Below the pieces are notes generated by a model. That model had not been told where the DNA came from, made no database searches, and saw only the letters and a list, made by a program, of their open reading frames with translations. Shown one piece after another: positions 41,231 to 51,911 of a stretch of 64,000 nt of DNA. Source of the DNA: Maricaulaceae bacterium EIL42A08 (GTDB taxonomy: Bacteria > Pseudomonadota > Alphaproteobacteria > Caulobacterales > Maricaulaceae); the NCBI GenBank assembly GCA_024178355.1, contig JAMZNZ010000002.1, positions 1 through 64,000 on the forward strand, given 5' to 3'. Position numbers and translations under genes: made by a program. Positions within the stretch are counted from its first letter, which is position 1. Every line of letters begins with the position of its first letter.

Positions 41231-41818
41231 CTACTCCTCGGTTGAGTCAGGTGCACGCGATTGGCGCGTATTATGGGGTTTAAACACCGCGTCTTCAAAG
41301 GCCTTCATCACAGCATCGAGCCCTTCAGGCTCTGATGTGAGATTCTTGACCTTTGTTACGCGCGATTTGCGAGTGGTTTGCCGGGTGGGTCGCGATTTGA
41401 GGGCACCCTGAGTCATTTTGAGCTTTTTCGCGGTCTTTCCGGAGAACCGTTCAACCCGCTCCAGAATTTGCGCGCTCTGCGCTTCAATAAGGGAGGCGGC
41501 AGGACCGCGTGCATTGACCACCAGTGTCAGGCCTCCTGCGCCTGACTGGAACTTCACCGGGCTGGAATAGGCCGCCAGCGCTTCTCCGACAATTTCCTTC
41601 CACGCGGCTTCAAGCTCGCCAGCGCCAGGACCAAAGCGGCTTGCCAGCGGTTTGATCAGGCGCGATGCGGCTCGTCCGGCAGACGGCGGCGGCGCAATCT
41701 GGGGGCACCCGCGATGTTTGTTCGCCCAGTCCCAGGCCTCCCGCGCAGACAGCGATCTGTCCACGCGGCGACGGGATGTCATGCCTTCAAGGCTTGATGG
41801 TCGAGCTTTGCGCGTCAT
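41231..41818 (-). CDS. DUF721/DciA-like protein
   Basis: A 195-residue basic protein. The DUF721 region (about 50-140) reads RLIKPLASRFGPGAGELEAA followed by WKEIVGEALAAYSSPVKF and LVVNARGPAASLIEAQSAQI. DciA proteins load the replicative helicase DnaB in bacteria that lack DnaC. The C-terminal 60 residues are basic and unconserved. ATG at 41818 (MTRKARPSSLEG) is chosen; a longer open frame upstream would overlap the divergent mutY start. It is 3 bp upstream of the DsbA-like gene. Confidence 0.75.
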   Translation of the reverse strand: MTRKARPSSLEGMTSRRRVDRSLSAREAWDWANKHRGCPQIAPPPSAGRAASRLIKPLASRFGPGAGELEAAWKEIVGEALAAYSSPVKFQSGAGGLTLVVNARGPAASLIEAQSAQILERVERFSGKTAKKLKMTQGALKSRPTRQTTRKSRVTKVKNLTSEPEGLDAVMKAFEDAVFKPHNTRQSRAPDSTEE

Positions 41819-41876
41819 GTTGGGCTCAGAATGGCGCCGCGTGCGCACAACGCAACCCGCACCAGGGAGCATTGGG

Positions 41877-44120
<2,244 letters not shown>

Positions 44121-44139
44121 GTTTCGCCTTACCCGCAGG

Positions 44140-44784
44140 TTAAGCTGAATTCATAAAGCGCTGTGCAAAGCCATTTTTCTGCAATGATGCCTGCACAGGA
44201 GCATAGCTTAGCCGATGAATGGGCGAGGGGCCTAATTTATCGAGAGCCTGCTTGTGCGTCGGGCTGGGATAGCCTTTGTGGCCCGCAAATCCATAACCGG
44301 GAAAACGAGCGTCGGCCTCAACCATCAGCTGGTCGCGCACGGTCTTTGCAATTATGCTTGCCGCACTGATGGCGGGTTCCAGTCCGTCGCCGCCCACCAG
44401 CGCCTCTGCGCTGCAGGGCAAGCCGCGCGGCAGCTTGTTGCCATCGATAAGCGCATGGTCCGGCGTGATGGGCAGGGCCAGCACAGCCCGGGTCATGGCA
44501 GCAAGGCTGGCGTGAAGGATGTTCAGTCGGTCAATTTCATGGGGTTCGGCCACCGCAATACCCACATGACAATGCTCGCGGATCGCCAAGGCTAGCGCAT
44601 CGCGGCGCCTCTCGGTGAGCTTTTTAGAGTCGTTGAGCCCCGACAGGCCTTCGATCTCTTCAAAGCCGTCAGGAAGGATTACCGCCGCCGCAACCACCGG
44701 CCCGGCCAGCGGTCCACGCCCGGCTTCGTCTATGCCGACGGTGAGTGCAGAGTGCTTCGCAAAGTTCAACGACGTTTGGCGCAT
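44140..44784 (-). CDS. rnhB: Ribonuclease HII
   Basis: A 214-residue protein. Active-site acids lie in LTVGIDEAGRGPLAGPVVAA (D and E), in ALIDGNKLPRGLP (D), and in the segment ISAASIIAKTVRDQLMVEAD. RNase HII cuts RNA in RNA-DNA hybrids, including single ribonucleotides. ATG at 44784 has AAGGTGG upstream; the longer frame would overlap the radical SAM gene. It lies upstream of ccrM on the same strand, so ccrM may partly depend on its transcription. Confidence 0.93.
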   Translation of the reverse strand: MRQTSLNFAKHSALTVGIDEAGRGPLAGPVVAAAVILPDGFEEIEGLSGLNDSKKLTERRRDALALAIREHCHVGIAVAEPHEIDRLNILHASLAAMTRAVLALPITPDHALIDGNKLPRGLPCSAEALVGGDGLEPAISAASIIAKTVRDQLMVEADARFPGYGFAGHKGYPSPTHKQALDKLGPSPIHRLSYAPVQASLQKNGFAQRFMNSA

Positions 44785-44804
44785 TCCACCTTGTGACTTG
44801 ATTC

Positions 44805-45914
44805 TCAAAACAAGCTCATCTGGCGACCTTCGGCGAGGGGGCGCTTGAACAGGTCTGTCCTGAGTTGATGGCGAGGGCGTGTTAGCCCTTCGCGCTGGCA
44901 CGCGGCGCGAAAGCGTTGGGCGATCAGGGCGGCGACCGGGCCCTCGCCGACACCACGCTTGTGGAAGGTCGCGTCATAGTCCGCGCCACCGCGGGTCTGG
45001 CGTACCAGGCTCATGATCTTTTTGGCTGCGGCTGGGCGTTCGGCCTCCAGCCACTCGGTAAACAGGTCGCGCACCTCCAGCGGCAGACGCAGCAGCACAT
45101 AGGCGGCATTTTGCGCACCGGCCTGCGCGACCCGAGCCAGGAGCGGTTCAATCTCGTGATCGGTGAGCCCCGGAATAATTGGTGCCATCATGACCGATAC
45201 CGGAACGCCAGCGTCGGTCAGCTCACGCACCGCTTCAAGCCGGCGCTCCGGCGTTGCAGCGCGGGGCTCCATCGCTCGCGACAGCTTGCGATCGAGTGTC
45301 GTGATGGAAAGCGCTACCTTTGCCAGATCGCGGCTTGCCAGCTCTGAAAGGATGTCAATGTCGCGTGTAATGCTGGCCGACTTGGTGATCACCATAACCG
45401 GGTGCTTGAACTTCCAGCACAGCTCCAGCAGCGAGCGGGTGATGCGCAGACGTCTTTCGATCGGCTGGTAAGGATCGGTGTTGGCTCCGACCATGATCGG
45501 CTCGGGCCGGTAGCCGGGCTTGCGGAAGGCTTTTTCTAGCTGGGCGGCTGCGCTGGGCTTGAAAAAAAGCACGCTTTCAAAATCAAGCCCGGCTGAATAT
45601 CCCCAAAAGGCATGGCTGGGCCTAGCATAGCAATAAATGCATCCATGCTCGCACCCGCGATAGGGATTGATCGACTTGTCGAACGAGATGTCCGGGCTGT
45701 CATTGGTTGAGATGATCGACCGCGAACTGTCCTTGATCAGCGTGGTTTTCAGCTTTGGTGGCGTGCGATCGGTATCACTCCAGCCATCGTCAAACGGCTC
45801 GCGCTGCTGACTCTCAAAGCGTCCAGACGCATTGGACACAGCCCCTCGACCCTTTGGGCGTAGCTCATCGGGCAGGGGCTGGCTATCAGCAGGCGGGATA
45901 AAACGAGCTGTCAT
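44805..45914 (-). CDS. PA0069-family radical SAM protein
   Basis: A 369-residue radical SAM enzyme. The cluster cysteines are C-x3-C-x2-C in RGCEHGCIYCYARPSH near residue 90. Family motifs include ISFDKSINPY before it and VMVITKSASITRDIDILSEL after it. This family is widespread and resembles SplB-like proteins, but its reaction is not known to me. ATG at 45914 (MTARFIPPADSQP) is chosen over an open start 12 codons upstream. It lies 20 bp upstream of the rnhB start. Confidence 0.87.
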   Translation of the reverse strand: MTARFIPPADSQPLPDELRPKGRGAVSNASGRFESQQREPFDDGWSDTDRTPPKLKTTLIKDSSRSIISTNDSPDISFDKSINPYRGCEHGCIYCYARPSHAFWGYSAGLDFESVLFFKPSAAAQLEKAFRKPGYRPEPIMVGANTDPYQPIERRLRITRSLLELCWKFKHPVMVITKSASITRDIDILSELASRDLAKVALSITTLDRKLSRAMEPRAATPERRLEAVRELTDAGVPVSVMMAPIIPGLTDHEIEPLLARVAQAGAQNAAYVLLRLPLEVRDLFTEWLEAERPAAAKKIMSLVRQTRGGADYDATFHKRGVGEGPVAALIAQRFRAACQREGLTRPRHQLRTDLFKRPLAEGRQMSLF

Positions 45915-45998
45915 AGCCTGGACGCTGACCCACAGAATAGAACAAAGCAAGAACTTTTTGTCGTTGACTTTAAGCGCGTCGGACGCTTCAAGCAGGAC

Positions 45999-46697
45999 AT
46001 GGCTCGACTTTTAACCATCATTCCAAGCCTTAATGCGGCGGCCTCGCTGGGCCGTGTTTTCGATGCGCTGGCCGAGGGTGAGCGCATCGGCCTAAGCGCC
46101 GGTTGGCTGGTGGCTGACGCGGGATCGAGTGATCGCACGCAAGACCTCGCGCGACGGGTGGGGGCGCACATTGTGACCGGCGCTTGTGGCAGGGGAGCTC
46201 AGCTGGCTGCTGGGGCCGAAGCGGCTGCGCGGCTGACTTCAGCCGATGACTGGTACCTCTTCCTGCATGCCGATACGCGACCCCGCCCGGGGTGGAGCCA
46301 TGCGGTCGGTCGCTTCATGGACAGCCAAGACAATCGCGCAGGCTATTTCACCTTTGCGCTTGATGATGGCGGGCACCGGGCGCGGCGTCTTGAGCGGGCT
46401 GTTGCGGCTCGGTGCAGGCTCTTTGGCTTGCCTTATGGGGACCAGGGCCTGCTGATTTCGCGCCGCTTATATGAAGCGCTGGGTGGCTACAAGCCATGGC
46501 CGCTTTTTGAGGATGTGGATCTCGTTCGCCGGATCGGACGGCGGCGATTGCAGCCCCTGGGCATTGCCGCTGAAACCAGCGCGGAACGCTTTCTTGTCGA
46601 GGGGTATACCCGTCGCTCAGCGCGAAATCTGACTCTGCTGGCACGATACTATATGGGCGCAAGCCCACAGAAGCTGGCTGAGGCCTACCGCAAATGA
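45999..46697 (+). CDS. Family 2 glycosyltransferase (TIGR04283 type)
   Basis: A 232-residue GT-A protein. It has LTIIPSLNAAASLGRVFDAL, the nucleotide motif WLVADAGSSDRTQDLARRVG, and the metal motif WYLFLHADTRPRPGW. GDQGLLISRRLYEALGGYKP and FEDVDLVRRIGRR match the TIGR04283 group. These proteins usually pair with the TIGR04282 protein that follows here, overlapping by 4 bp. The acceptor is unknown. Confidence 0.88.
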   Translation: MARLLTIIPSLNAAASLGRVFDALAEGERIGLSAGWLVADAGSSDRTQDLARRVGAHIVTGACGRGAQLAAGAEAAARLTSADDWYLFLHADTRPRPGWSHAVGRFMDSQDNRAGYFTFALDDGGHRARRLERAVAARCRLFGLPYGDQGLLISRRLYEALGGYKPWPLFEDVDLVRRIGRRRLQPLGIAAETSAERFLVEGYTRRSARNLTLLARYYMGASPQKLAEAYRK

Positions 46698-47266
46698 AGC
46701 TGGTCCTGTTTGCCAAGGCACCTGTCATTGGAGGCGCAAAGACGCGCCTCGCTGCAGGTATTGGCAAGGTGGAGGCCTGGCGCCGGCACAGAGCGATGAG
46801 CGCAAGGATCATCCGTAAGCTGCAGGATCGGCGCTGGCAGAGCGTGCTGGCGGTGTCACCAGATCGCGCGTTGGATAGGCGCTATCCGGGCGTCTGGCCC
46901 CAACGCGTCAATCGTGTGCCGCAAGGCAGTGGCGATCTGGGCGCAAGACAGGCCAGAGCTTTTGCTGATCGCGGGCCAGTCTGCGTTATCGGAACTGATG
47001 CGCCTGATGTCAGGCGCGCAGATATTGCGCGGGCCTTCAACGCCTTGAGGCGTCACGATGCGGTGATTGGTCCGGCAGAGGACGGTGGGTATTGGCTTCT
47101 CGCGCTTAACGCACCGGCTCCGAGTTATCTGTTTGACCGCATTCGCTGGTCGCACGCTGAAACCCGAGCCGATCTTGAAGCGCGCCTGCGCGCCTGCGGC
47201 CTGTGGCGCATCACCTACCTGCGCGGCTTGCGCGATATCGATGTGGCTGAAGATTTGAAGCGCTAA
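46694..47266 (+). CDS. TIGR04282/DUF2064 glycosyltransferase-fold protein
   Basis: A 190-residue GT-A-like protein with LVLFAKAPVIGGAKTRLAAG, VCVIGTDAPDVRRADIARAF and AVIGPAEDGGYWLLALN, the family signatures. It probably handles a nucleotide-activated group and is paired with the preceding glycosyltransferase in many genomes. Its exact reaction is unknown. It overlaps the converging FlgN/FlbY-like gene by 4 bp at its 3' end. Confidence 0.87.
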   Translation: MKLVLFAKAPVIGGAKTRLAAGIGKVEAWRRHRAMSARIIRKLQDRRWQSVLAVSPDRALDRRYPGVWPQRVNRVPQGSGDLGARQARAFADRGPVCVIGTDAPDVRRADIARAFNALRRHDAVIGPAEDGGYWLLALNAPAPSYLFDRIRWSHAETRADLEARLRACGLWRITYLRGLRDIDVAEDLKR

Positions 47267-47703
47267 GCCGTCTGATTGCACGCCAGCGCACCAACGCGGG
47301 CCTGGCCCGTGGTGCCTGGGCCATAGCCGGCTTTGGCTTGAGCCTGGCGGTTGGCTTCATCGGCGAGCGCTTTGACGAGGCCTTCAGTCAGTGTCTTTAG
47401 CGCTTCCACTGCCGCGCCATTGCGCTGGAGCGCCGCCTCAAACGCCTTGGTGCTGTCCTGCAGCTGGGCTTTGAGCATCTGAGGCAGGCCGGCAAGGCGC
47501 GATGGTTCAGCTTTCGCGCGCTGGGTTTCAGCTCGATACAGCGTGGCAAGGCGCGTCTTTTCCGGTTGTAAATCGACCGCCTTGTGCGGCTCACGCGCTT
47601 CAAACAATGCAGTTTCCTGGTCCAGAAGCTCCGTCAGGCGGCCTGTCAGGCGAATCAGCGCCTCGGCGCGCTCATGGGGTGTGTTGGCAGCAAGCTGTGT
47701 CAT
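47263..47703 (-). CDS. FlgN/FlbY-like flagellar protein
   Basis: A 146-residue helical protein (ALIRLTGRLTELLDQETALF and FEAREPHKAVDLQPEKTRLA) with the look of FlgN-type chaperones, which carry hook-filament junction proteins to the export gate. In Caulobacter the gene downstream of flgI and flgJ is called flbY; the position fits, but my sequence match is weak. It overlaps the rod-binding gene by 4 bp and is the last gene of the flgI operon. Confidence 0.65.
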   Translation of the reverse strand: MTQLAANTPHERAEALIRLTGRLTELLDQETALFEAREPHKAVDLQPEKTRLATLYRAETQRAKAEPSRLAGLPQMLKAQLQDSTKAFEAALQRNGAAVEALKTLTEGLVKALADEANRQAQAKAGYGPGTTGQARVGALACNQTA

Positions 47704-48023
47704 GCGTCGCGTCCTTCCTGAAGGGCCAGCATTTCGCGCGCCAGCGCATCGGCCAGACCAATGCCGCCAGCCTTGGCGACGACCTTGGCGTATTCTTCGT
47801 TGAGCATGGAGGAGAAGGCCTGTTCGCCGGGCCCGCCGCCAAAGCTGGACTGGGTGGTTTCACCCATCATCTGTTCCATGACCTGAGCCAGAAACACGGC
47901 TTCAAACTCTTCGGCTGAAGCACTGATCTCGGCTGGCGTTTCACCACGGGGACGCGATGGTCCTTGGGGACCGCGTGCTGCGGCAAGGGCGTTTTGAAGC
48001 TGGGCGTCGAGAAGTCCGTCCAT
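47700..48023 (-). CDS. flgJ: Rod-binding protein (FlgJ N-terminal domain only)
   Basis: A 107-residue protein. It has the rod-binding core EEFEAVFLAQVMEQMMGETT and FSSMLNEEYAKVVAKAGGIG followed by LADALAREML. Enteric FlgJ has an extra muramidase domain; here, as in many alphaproteobacteria, only the rod-capping part exists. It starts 1 bp after the flgI stop and overlaps the next gene by 4 bp. Confidence 0.88.
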   Translation of the reverse strand: MDGLLDAQLQNALAAARGPQGPSRPRGETPAEISASAEEFEAVFLAQVMEQMMGETTQSSFGGGPGEQAFSSMLNEEYAKVVAKAGGIGLADALAREMLALQEGRDA

Positions 48024-48024
48024 C

Positions 48025-49128
48025 TTACAGCACCTCGATTTCAGCCTGCAGGGCCCCGGCGGCCTTGATGGTCTGCAGGATGGTAATCATGTCGCGCGGG
48101 CTGATGCCCAGAGCATTGAGGCCATCGACAAGCTCACGCAGGGTAACCGAGCCCTCCAGCACACCAAGATCGGCCATGTCTTCAGATACCTGAACATCGG
48201 TGCGCGGCAGAACCACTGTCTCGCCGCCCGGTGCAAAGGCCTGAGCCTGACTGGCGACCGGGCTCTCTGAAACGGTGATGGTCAGCCCGCCCTGGGCGAT
48301 CGCGACCGTTGAGACGCGGACATTCTCGCCCATGACGATGGTGCCGGTGCTTTCGTCGATGACCACGCGAGCGCGCATGTCCGTCTCGACGCGCAGCTGC
48401 TCCACTTCGGCGATCAGGCTGACCATGTCGCCAGAGAACGCACCTGGGCGGGTCAGGGATACTGTGCTGGGGTTTTCAGCCGAGGCTGCCCCATCACCCA
48501 GATAAGCATTGATGGTCTGGGCCATGCGGCGGGCCGTGGTGAAGTCAGGATTGCGCAGAGCCAGGCGGATCTGGCTTTGCGAGGCGAGATCCCAATCCAG
48601 CTCACGCTCGATCACAGCGCCGTTGGCGATGCGGCCGTTGGTGGGAACGCCGCGCGTCACGCTGGCGGCATCACCTTCAGCAGCAAAGCCACCCACAGCA
48701 AGCGACCCTTGAGCCACGGCGTAGACATCACCATTGGCCGCCATCAGCGGGGTTGCGATAAGGACGCCGCCCTGCAGGCTGTCGGCATCACCAAGCGCTG
48801 AAATTGTCACGTCCATCCGGGTGCCCTGCATGGAGAAGGGCGGCAGCTCGGCGGTCACGATGACCGCGGCGACATTTCCGGTGCGCAGATCAGCTTCGCG
48901 CACATTGATGTCGAACCGCTCCAGCATGGAATTCAGGGCCTGACGGGTGAAGGCGGAGTTGCGCAACGTGTCGCCGGTGCCATCAAGGCCTACCACGAGG
49001 CCATAGCCCACCAGCTGATTGTCGCGAACGCCTTCAACGTCGGCAATGTCCTTGATGCGAGGGTTGGCATTGGCCGCCGTACCGGTCAGGGCCACAACAC
49101 TCAGCGCAATTAAAATCAGACGGATCAT
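48025..49128 (-). CDS. flgI: Flagellar P-ring protein FlgI
   Basis: A 367-residue periplasmic protein. The signal peptide is MIRLILIALSVVALTGTAAN, then NPRIKDIADVEGVRDNQLVG, GYGLVVGLDGTGDTLRNSAF and a C-terminal ISPRDMITILQTIKAAGALQ. FlgI builds the P ring around the rod in the peptidoglycan layer. ATG at 49128 starts the signal peptide; five open codons lie upstream. It leads the flgI-flgJ-flbY-like operon and is divergent from fliX across a 242-bp control region. Confidence 0.95.
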   Translation of the reverse strand: MIRLILIALSVVALTGTAANANPRIKDIADVEGVRDNQLVGYGLVVGLDGTGDTLRNSAFTRQALNSMLERFDINVREADLRTGNVAAVIVTAELPPFSMQGTRMDVTISALGDADSLQGGVLIATPLMAANGDVYAVAQGSLAVGGFAAEGDAASVTRGVPTNGRIANGAVIERELDWDLASQSQIRLALRNPDFTTARRMAQTINAYLGDGAASAENPSTVSLTRPGAFSGDMVSLIAEVEQLRVETDMRARVVIDESTGTIVMGENVRVSTVAIAQGGLTITVSESPVASQAQAFAPGGETVVLPRTDVQVSEDMADLGVLEGSVTLRELVDGLNALGISPRDMITILQTIKAAGALQAEIEVL

Positions 49129-49278
49129 CACAGGACTTAACACTCAGCTGGTGACTTGATTTGTTGTACCGGAGCGGGATGCGAAAACCGTGCCAAGGTT
49201 AACGCAAATAAATCCCAATCAAATCAGATGCATAGATATTGAAAAATCTGCCGCATGTGTGCGGCGGCTGACTTTGCT

Positions 49279-49293
49279 GGGCAAAATCTGCCC
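49279..49293. promoter_or_regulatory. ftr-like site between flgI and fliX
   Basis: GGGCAA-AAT-CTGCCC has two arms with a 3-bp spacer and one mismatch, the same build as the sites at 7783-7849. A half-site AATCTGCCG lies at 49245-49253. FlbD in Caulobacter acts at such sites to activate or repress. The match to the consensus is by eye. Confidence 0.5.
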
Positions 49294-49308
49294 GCTTTGC
49301 GCCCTTGC

Positions 49309-49323
49309 TTAAGGGGCTGTTAA
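49309..49323 (+). promoter_or_regulatory. CtrA box upstream of fliX, perfect TTAA-N7-TTAA
   Basis: TTAA (49309-49312), GGGGCTG, TTAA (49320-49323), 48 bp before the fliX ATG. CtrA controls class II flagellar genes in this lineage, and fliX belongs to that class in Caulobacter. This is the only perfect CtrA motif I found. Confidence 0.65.
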
Positions 49324-49370
49324 CACAGATTAAGCCAAGCATAGACATTCGCGATTAAAGGCGTGGATCG

Positions 49371-49796
49371 ATGAAAGTTTCAGGCTCAAACGGTGTTTCC
49401 GGTCCCAACCGGGCTCGTAAGTCAGGCGCTGCGTCTGGCGATGGTTTTGCGCCTGCGAGTGCGCCTGCTTCCGGCGGAGCGAGTTCCGCAGCCGGTGCTG
49501 CGGCGCTGGCGGGTACGTCCTCAATCGGCTCCGTGGATGCTCTCCTGGCGCTTCAGGGCACGGGTGACTTCACCGAAGCACGCAAGCAGGCGACGAATCG
49601 TGCGTTTTCGCTGCTCGACATCCTGGATGATCTGAAGATCGCGCTTCTTGAGGGGCAGATACCCCGCGACACATTGATGCGTCTGATGGATACGCTCCAG
49701 TCCCAGCGGGACATGACTCACGACCCGCAACTGGAGGCCGCTCTTGATGAGGTGGAGCTTCGCGCGGCTGTGGAGCTAGCCAAATTGGGCAACTGA
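49371..49796 (+). CDS. fliX: FliX, flagellar assembly regulator
   Basis: A 141-residue protein. An alanine/glycine/serine-rich N-terminal 45 residues is followed by the conserved helical part: SVDALLALQGTGDFTEARKQ, SLLDILDDLKIALLEGQIPR and DPQLEAALDEVELRAAVELA. FliX senses basal-body assembly and controls the activity of the sigma-54 activator FlbD. This links it to the flagellin promoters at 6747, 7939 and 10449. It is divergent from flgI, as in Caulobacter. Confidence 0.93.
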   Translation: MKVSGSNGVSGPNRARKSGAASGDGFAPASAPASGGASSAAGAAALAGTSSIGSVDALLALQGTGDFTEARKQATNRAFSLLDILDDLKIALLEGQIPRDTLMRLMDTLQSQRDMTHDPQLEAALDEVELRAAVELAKLGN

Positions 49797-49881
49797 CTGC
49801 CCACCTCTGGCCCTAATCACACCACCTTTTCACACGAGCGTCACACTGGCGCGATACTTGCGCGTGCGCAGCGCGAGCGAA

Positions 49882-49909
49882 TTGACTCCGCTTTGCGCCG
49901 ATATATTTT
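49882..49909 (+). promoter_or_regulatory. Possible vegetative promoter of dksA
   Basis: TTGACT (49882-49887), 16 bp, then TATTTT (49904-49909), about 46 bp before the dksA ATG. Confidence 0.45.
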
Positions 49910-49955
49910 ACCTCCGCTTTGCTGCAGGGGCGGCGATACAACAGGAGTTGACCCA

Positions 49956-50393
49956 ATGAGTGTCATGGCCAAATCCGAAATCGAACTGCCGGAAGGCTAT
50001 CGCCCCAACGAGGACACCGAAGAGTTTATGAACCCGCGCCAGAAGGAATATTTCCGGCGCAAGCTCATGGCCTGGAAGGACGAGATCCTTCGAGAGAGCC
50101 GCTCGACGCTGTCCAACCTCCAGGAAGATATCGGTGCCTTGCCTGATCTGGCTGACCGCGCGTCAACCGAAACCGATCGTGCATTGGAACTGCGCGCCCG
50201 GGATCGCCAGCGAAAGCTGATTTCCAAGATTGAGGCGGCGTTGCGTCGGATCGAAGAAGGCGAGTACGGCTATTGCGAGGAAACCGGCGAGCCGATTTCG
50301 CTGGCGCGCCTTGATGCCCGTCCAGTCGCCACGATGAGCCTGGAAGCCCAGGAGCGCCATGAGCGCTCCGAGCGTGTCCACCGCGACGACTGA
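49956..50393 (+). CDS. dksA: RNA polymerase-binding protein DksA
   Basis: A 145-residue DksA. The coiled-coil arms run from MNPRQKEYFRRKLMAWKDEI to DRQRKLISKIEAALRRIEEG, with DLADRASTETD at the tip, which enters the RNA polymerase secondary channel. The zinc-finger region EYGYCEETGEPISLARLDAR and its partner MSLEAQERHE keep only one of the four cysteines, a state known in alphaproteobacterial DksA. ATG at 49956 follows AGGAG. DksA acts with ppGpp in nutrient stress. Confidence 0.93.
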   Translation: MSVMAKSEIELPEGYRPNEDTEEFMNPRQKEYFRRKLMAWKDEILRESRSTLSNLQEDIGALPDLADRASTETDRALELRARDRQRKLISKIEAALRRIEEGEYGYCEETGEPISLARLDARPVATMSLEAQERHERSERVHRDD

Positions 50394-50511
50394 TTTACTT
50401 GCGTACGACGCTGAAGGCGTCGCAAGGCGAATAGCCGCCCGCAGCGAAGGTGAGCCCTTGCTCACCGACAGCGACGAACCTCCGGCATGATTTTGCCGAA
50501 GGCCTTAAAGT

Positions 50512-50892
50512 TTAACCGTGCACGTCCTGAGCGTCGGTGATCTTGTAGGTCAACACATCGCCGTCCGCTTCGTGGATCGTGACATAGTCGCCAAGCCTCA
50601 GCAGATGATCGCCGAGCTTGTAGACTGGCTCGTCCGGCCCTTCATGATCTTCGTCGTAATGGAAGAACCAGTTTGACCCGCAGTGGGTGAGCCAGCCGTC
50701 TGCGCGCTCTGCGTCATTGGGTGAAAAGCGGATCACCGTGCACGCCTTCTTGTGCTCGCGCCATAAGCTGGCATCCAGGTGGCCGTCCTTGTCGAGCGGC
50801 GCGGTCACGACATAGCCGTGCTCATCATCGCCATCGGGGAAGCCAGCATCGGGATTGCGCCCGAGGCGCAGAGTAAGACGGGTCAAAGCCAT
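50512..50892 (-). CDS. Conserved hypothetical protein, acidic, histidine-rich
   Basis: A 126-residue protein I do not recognise. It begins ALTRLTLRLGRNPDAGFPDG and contains ACTVIRFSPNDAERADGWLT, NWFFHYDEDHEGPDEPVYKL and DYVTIHEADGDVLTYKI. The pattern of short strands, W/H/D-rich turns and no signal peptide suggests a small beta-rich cytoplasmic protein. It is separated from the stress-protein gene by 31 bp on the same strand and may be cotranscribed. Confidence 0.7.
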   Translation of the reverse strand: MALTRLTLRLGRNPDAGFPDGDDEHGYVVTAPLDKDGHLDASLWREHKKACTVIRFSPNDAERADGWLTHCGSNWFFHYDEDHEGPDEPVYKLGDHLLRLGDYVTIHEADGDVLTYKITDAQDVHG

Positions 50893-50923
50893 TGGAAAAC
50901 ACTCCTGTTTGAGGGTGAAAAGC

Positions 50924-51760
50924 CTAGTGCGCGATGAGCAGCGAGGGGCCGTCCGTCGCGGTCAGAAGGCGGCGTGTAACGCCGCCAAACATGAACTGCG
51001 TAATGCGCGAGTGACCGTAGGCTCCGGCTACGAGAAGGTCTGCATCGGCAGCGGCCTCCAGCAGCCCGTCACCAAGTGAGCCCTTGCCCATAATTTCCTT
51101 CGATACGGCCTCAATCCCGCGTGCTTTCAGCCAGTTGCGAAGCCGGTTTGGCGCTGACGCCGCGCGGTCGTGATAATCCAGGTTACGTGGGCTATGCAGA
51201 ATGGTCACCTCAACTCCCGGCTGGAAGAAGGGATCTGCGGCAAATGCGGCTCGGGCGGCCTCTCGCGAGCCATCCCAGGCAACGGCGATCTTCTGCGGCG
51301 GGACCGTCCCGCCCCTCGGCACATAAACCGGGCAGCCTTCATCAACCATGCAGGCGGCAGAAAAGTCAGCCAGCGGCCCTTTGCCTGCTGCGGCCATGGG
51401 GCAGGTCACGAAAAGGCGCACGAGACGTGCCTGTTCGGCAGCATCAGACGGGCTGTCGCATATGCGCTTATAACTGGCTGCGGCCTCCAGGCTGGTGCCG
51501 GCGACGGCGGCATCGAAACGCCCCTTGGCGGCGTTGGAAGCCTTGTCGGCTTCTTCTTTTACGGCATCCAGTGCGCCCGACACCACAGAGGCACCGGCCG
51601 CGCCCGGGCCCGTCCACAGCATGTATTGAGCGGGATCAGGTTCTACGAATACGCCGCGCAGGTCGGCGTTGAACAAGGGTGCCAGGCCGGTCGCGGCCTG
51701 AATTGGCCCTGTATCAGCGTCAGACCCTTGCAGGGCCACCAGGATGCGTTCGCGGTTCAT
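50924..51760 (-). CDS. Universal stress protein with two Usp domains
   Basis: A 278-residue tandem Usp protein. The first half (ILVALQGSDADTGPIQAATG) has lost the ATP-binding glycine pattern. The second (KIAVAWDGSREAARAAFAAD) ends with the ATP-binding signature GAYGHSRITQFMFGGVTRRL (G-x2-G-x9-G type). Such proteins bind ATP and help in stress by unknown means. ATG at 51760 is behind AAAGGAG. Confidence 0.85.
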   Translation of the reverse strand: MNRERILVALQGSDADTGPIQAATGLAPLFNADLRGVFVEPDPAQYMLWTGPGAAGASVVSGALDAVKEEADKASNAAKGRFDAAVAGTSLEAAASYKRICDSPSDAAEQARLVRLFVTCPMAAAGKGPLADFSAACMVDEGCPVYVPRGGTVPPQKIAVAWDGSREAARAAFAADPFFQPGVEVTILHSPRNLDYHDRAASAPNRLRNWLKARGIEAVSKEIMGKGSLGDGLLEAAADADLLVAGAYGHSRITQFMFGGVTRRLLTATDGPSLLIAH

Positions 51761-51911
51761 GGCACGATCTCCTTTGATGCTGAAGCCAGTGCAAACCACA
51801 CCGTCTTTTCTTGAGTTTACGCCGTTTCACGATAGGACGGGAAGGAAAAGCACTCCACACGAGACAAAGTGGCGCGCATGGTGGCGCAACGATCAGAAGG
51901 ACGGATTAGCC

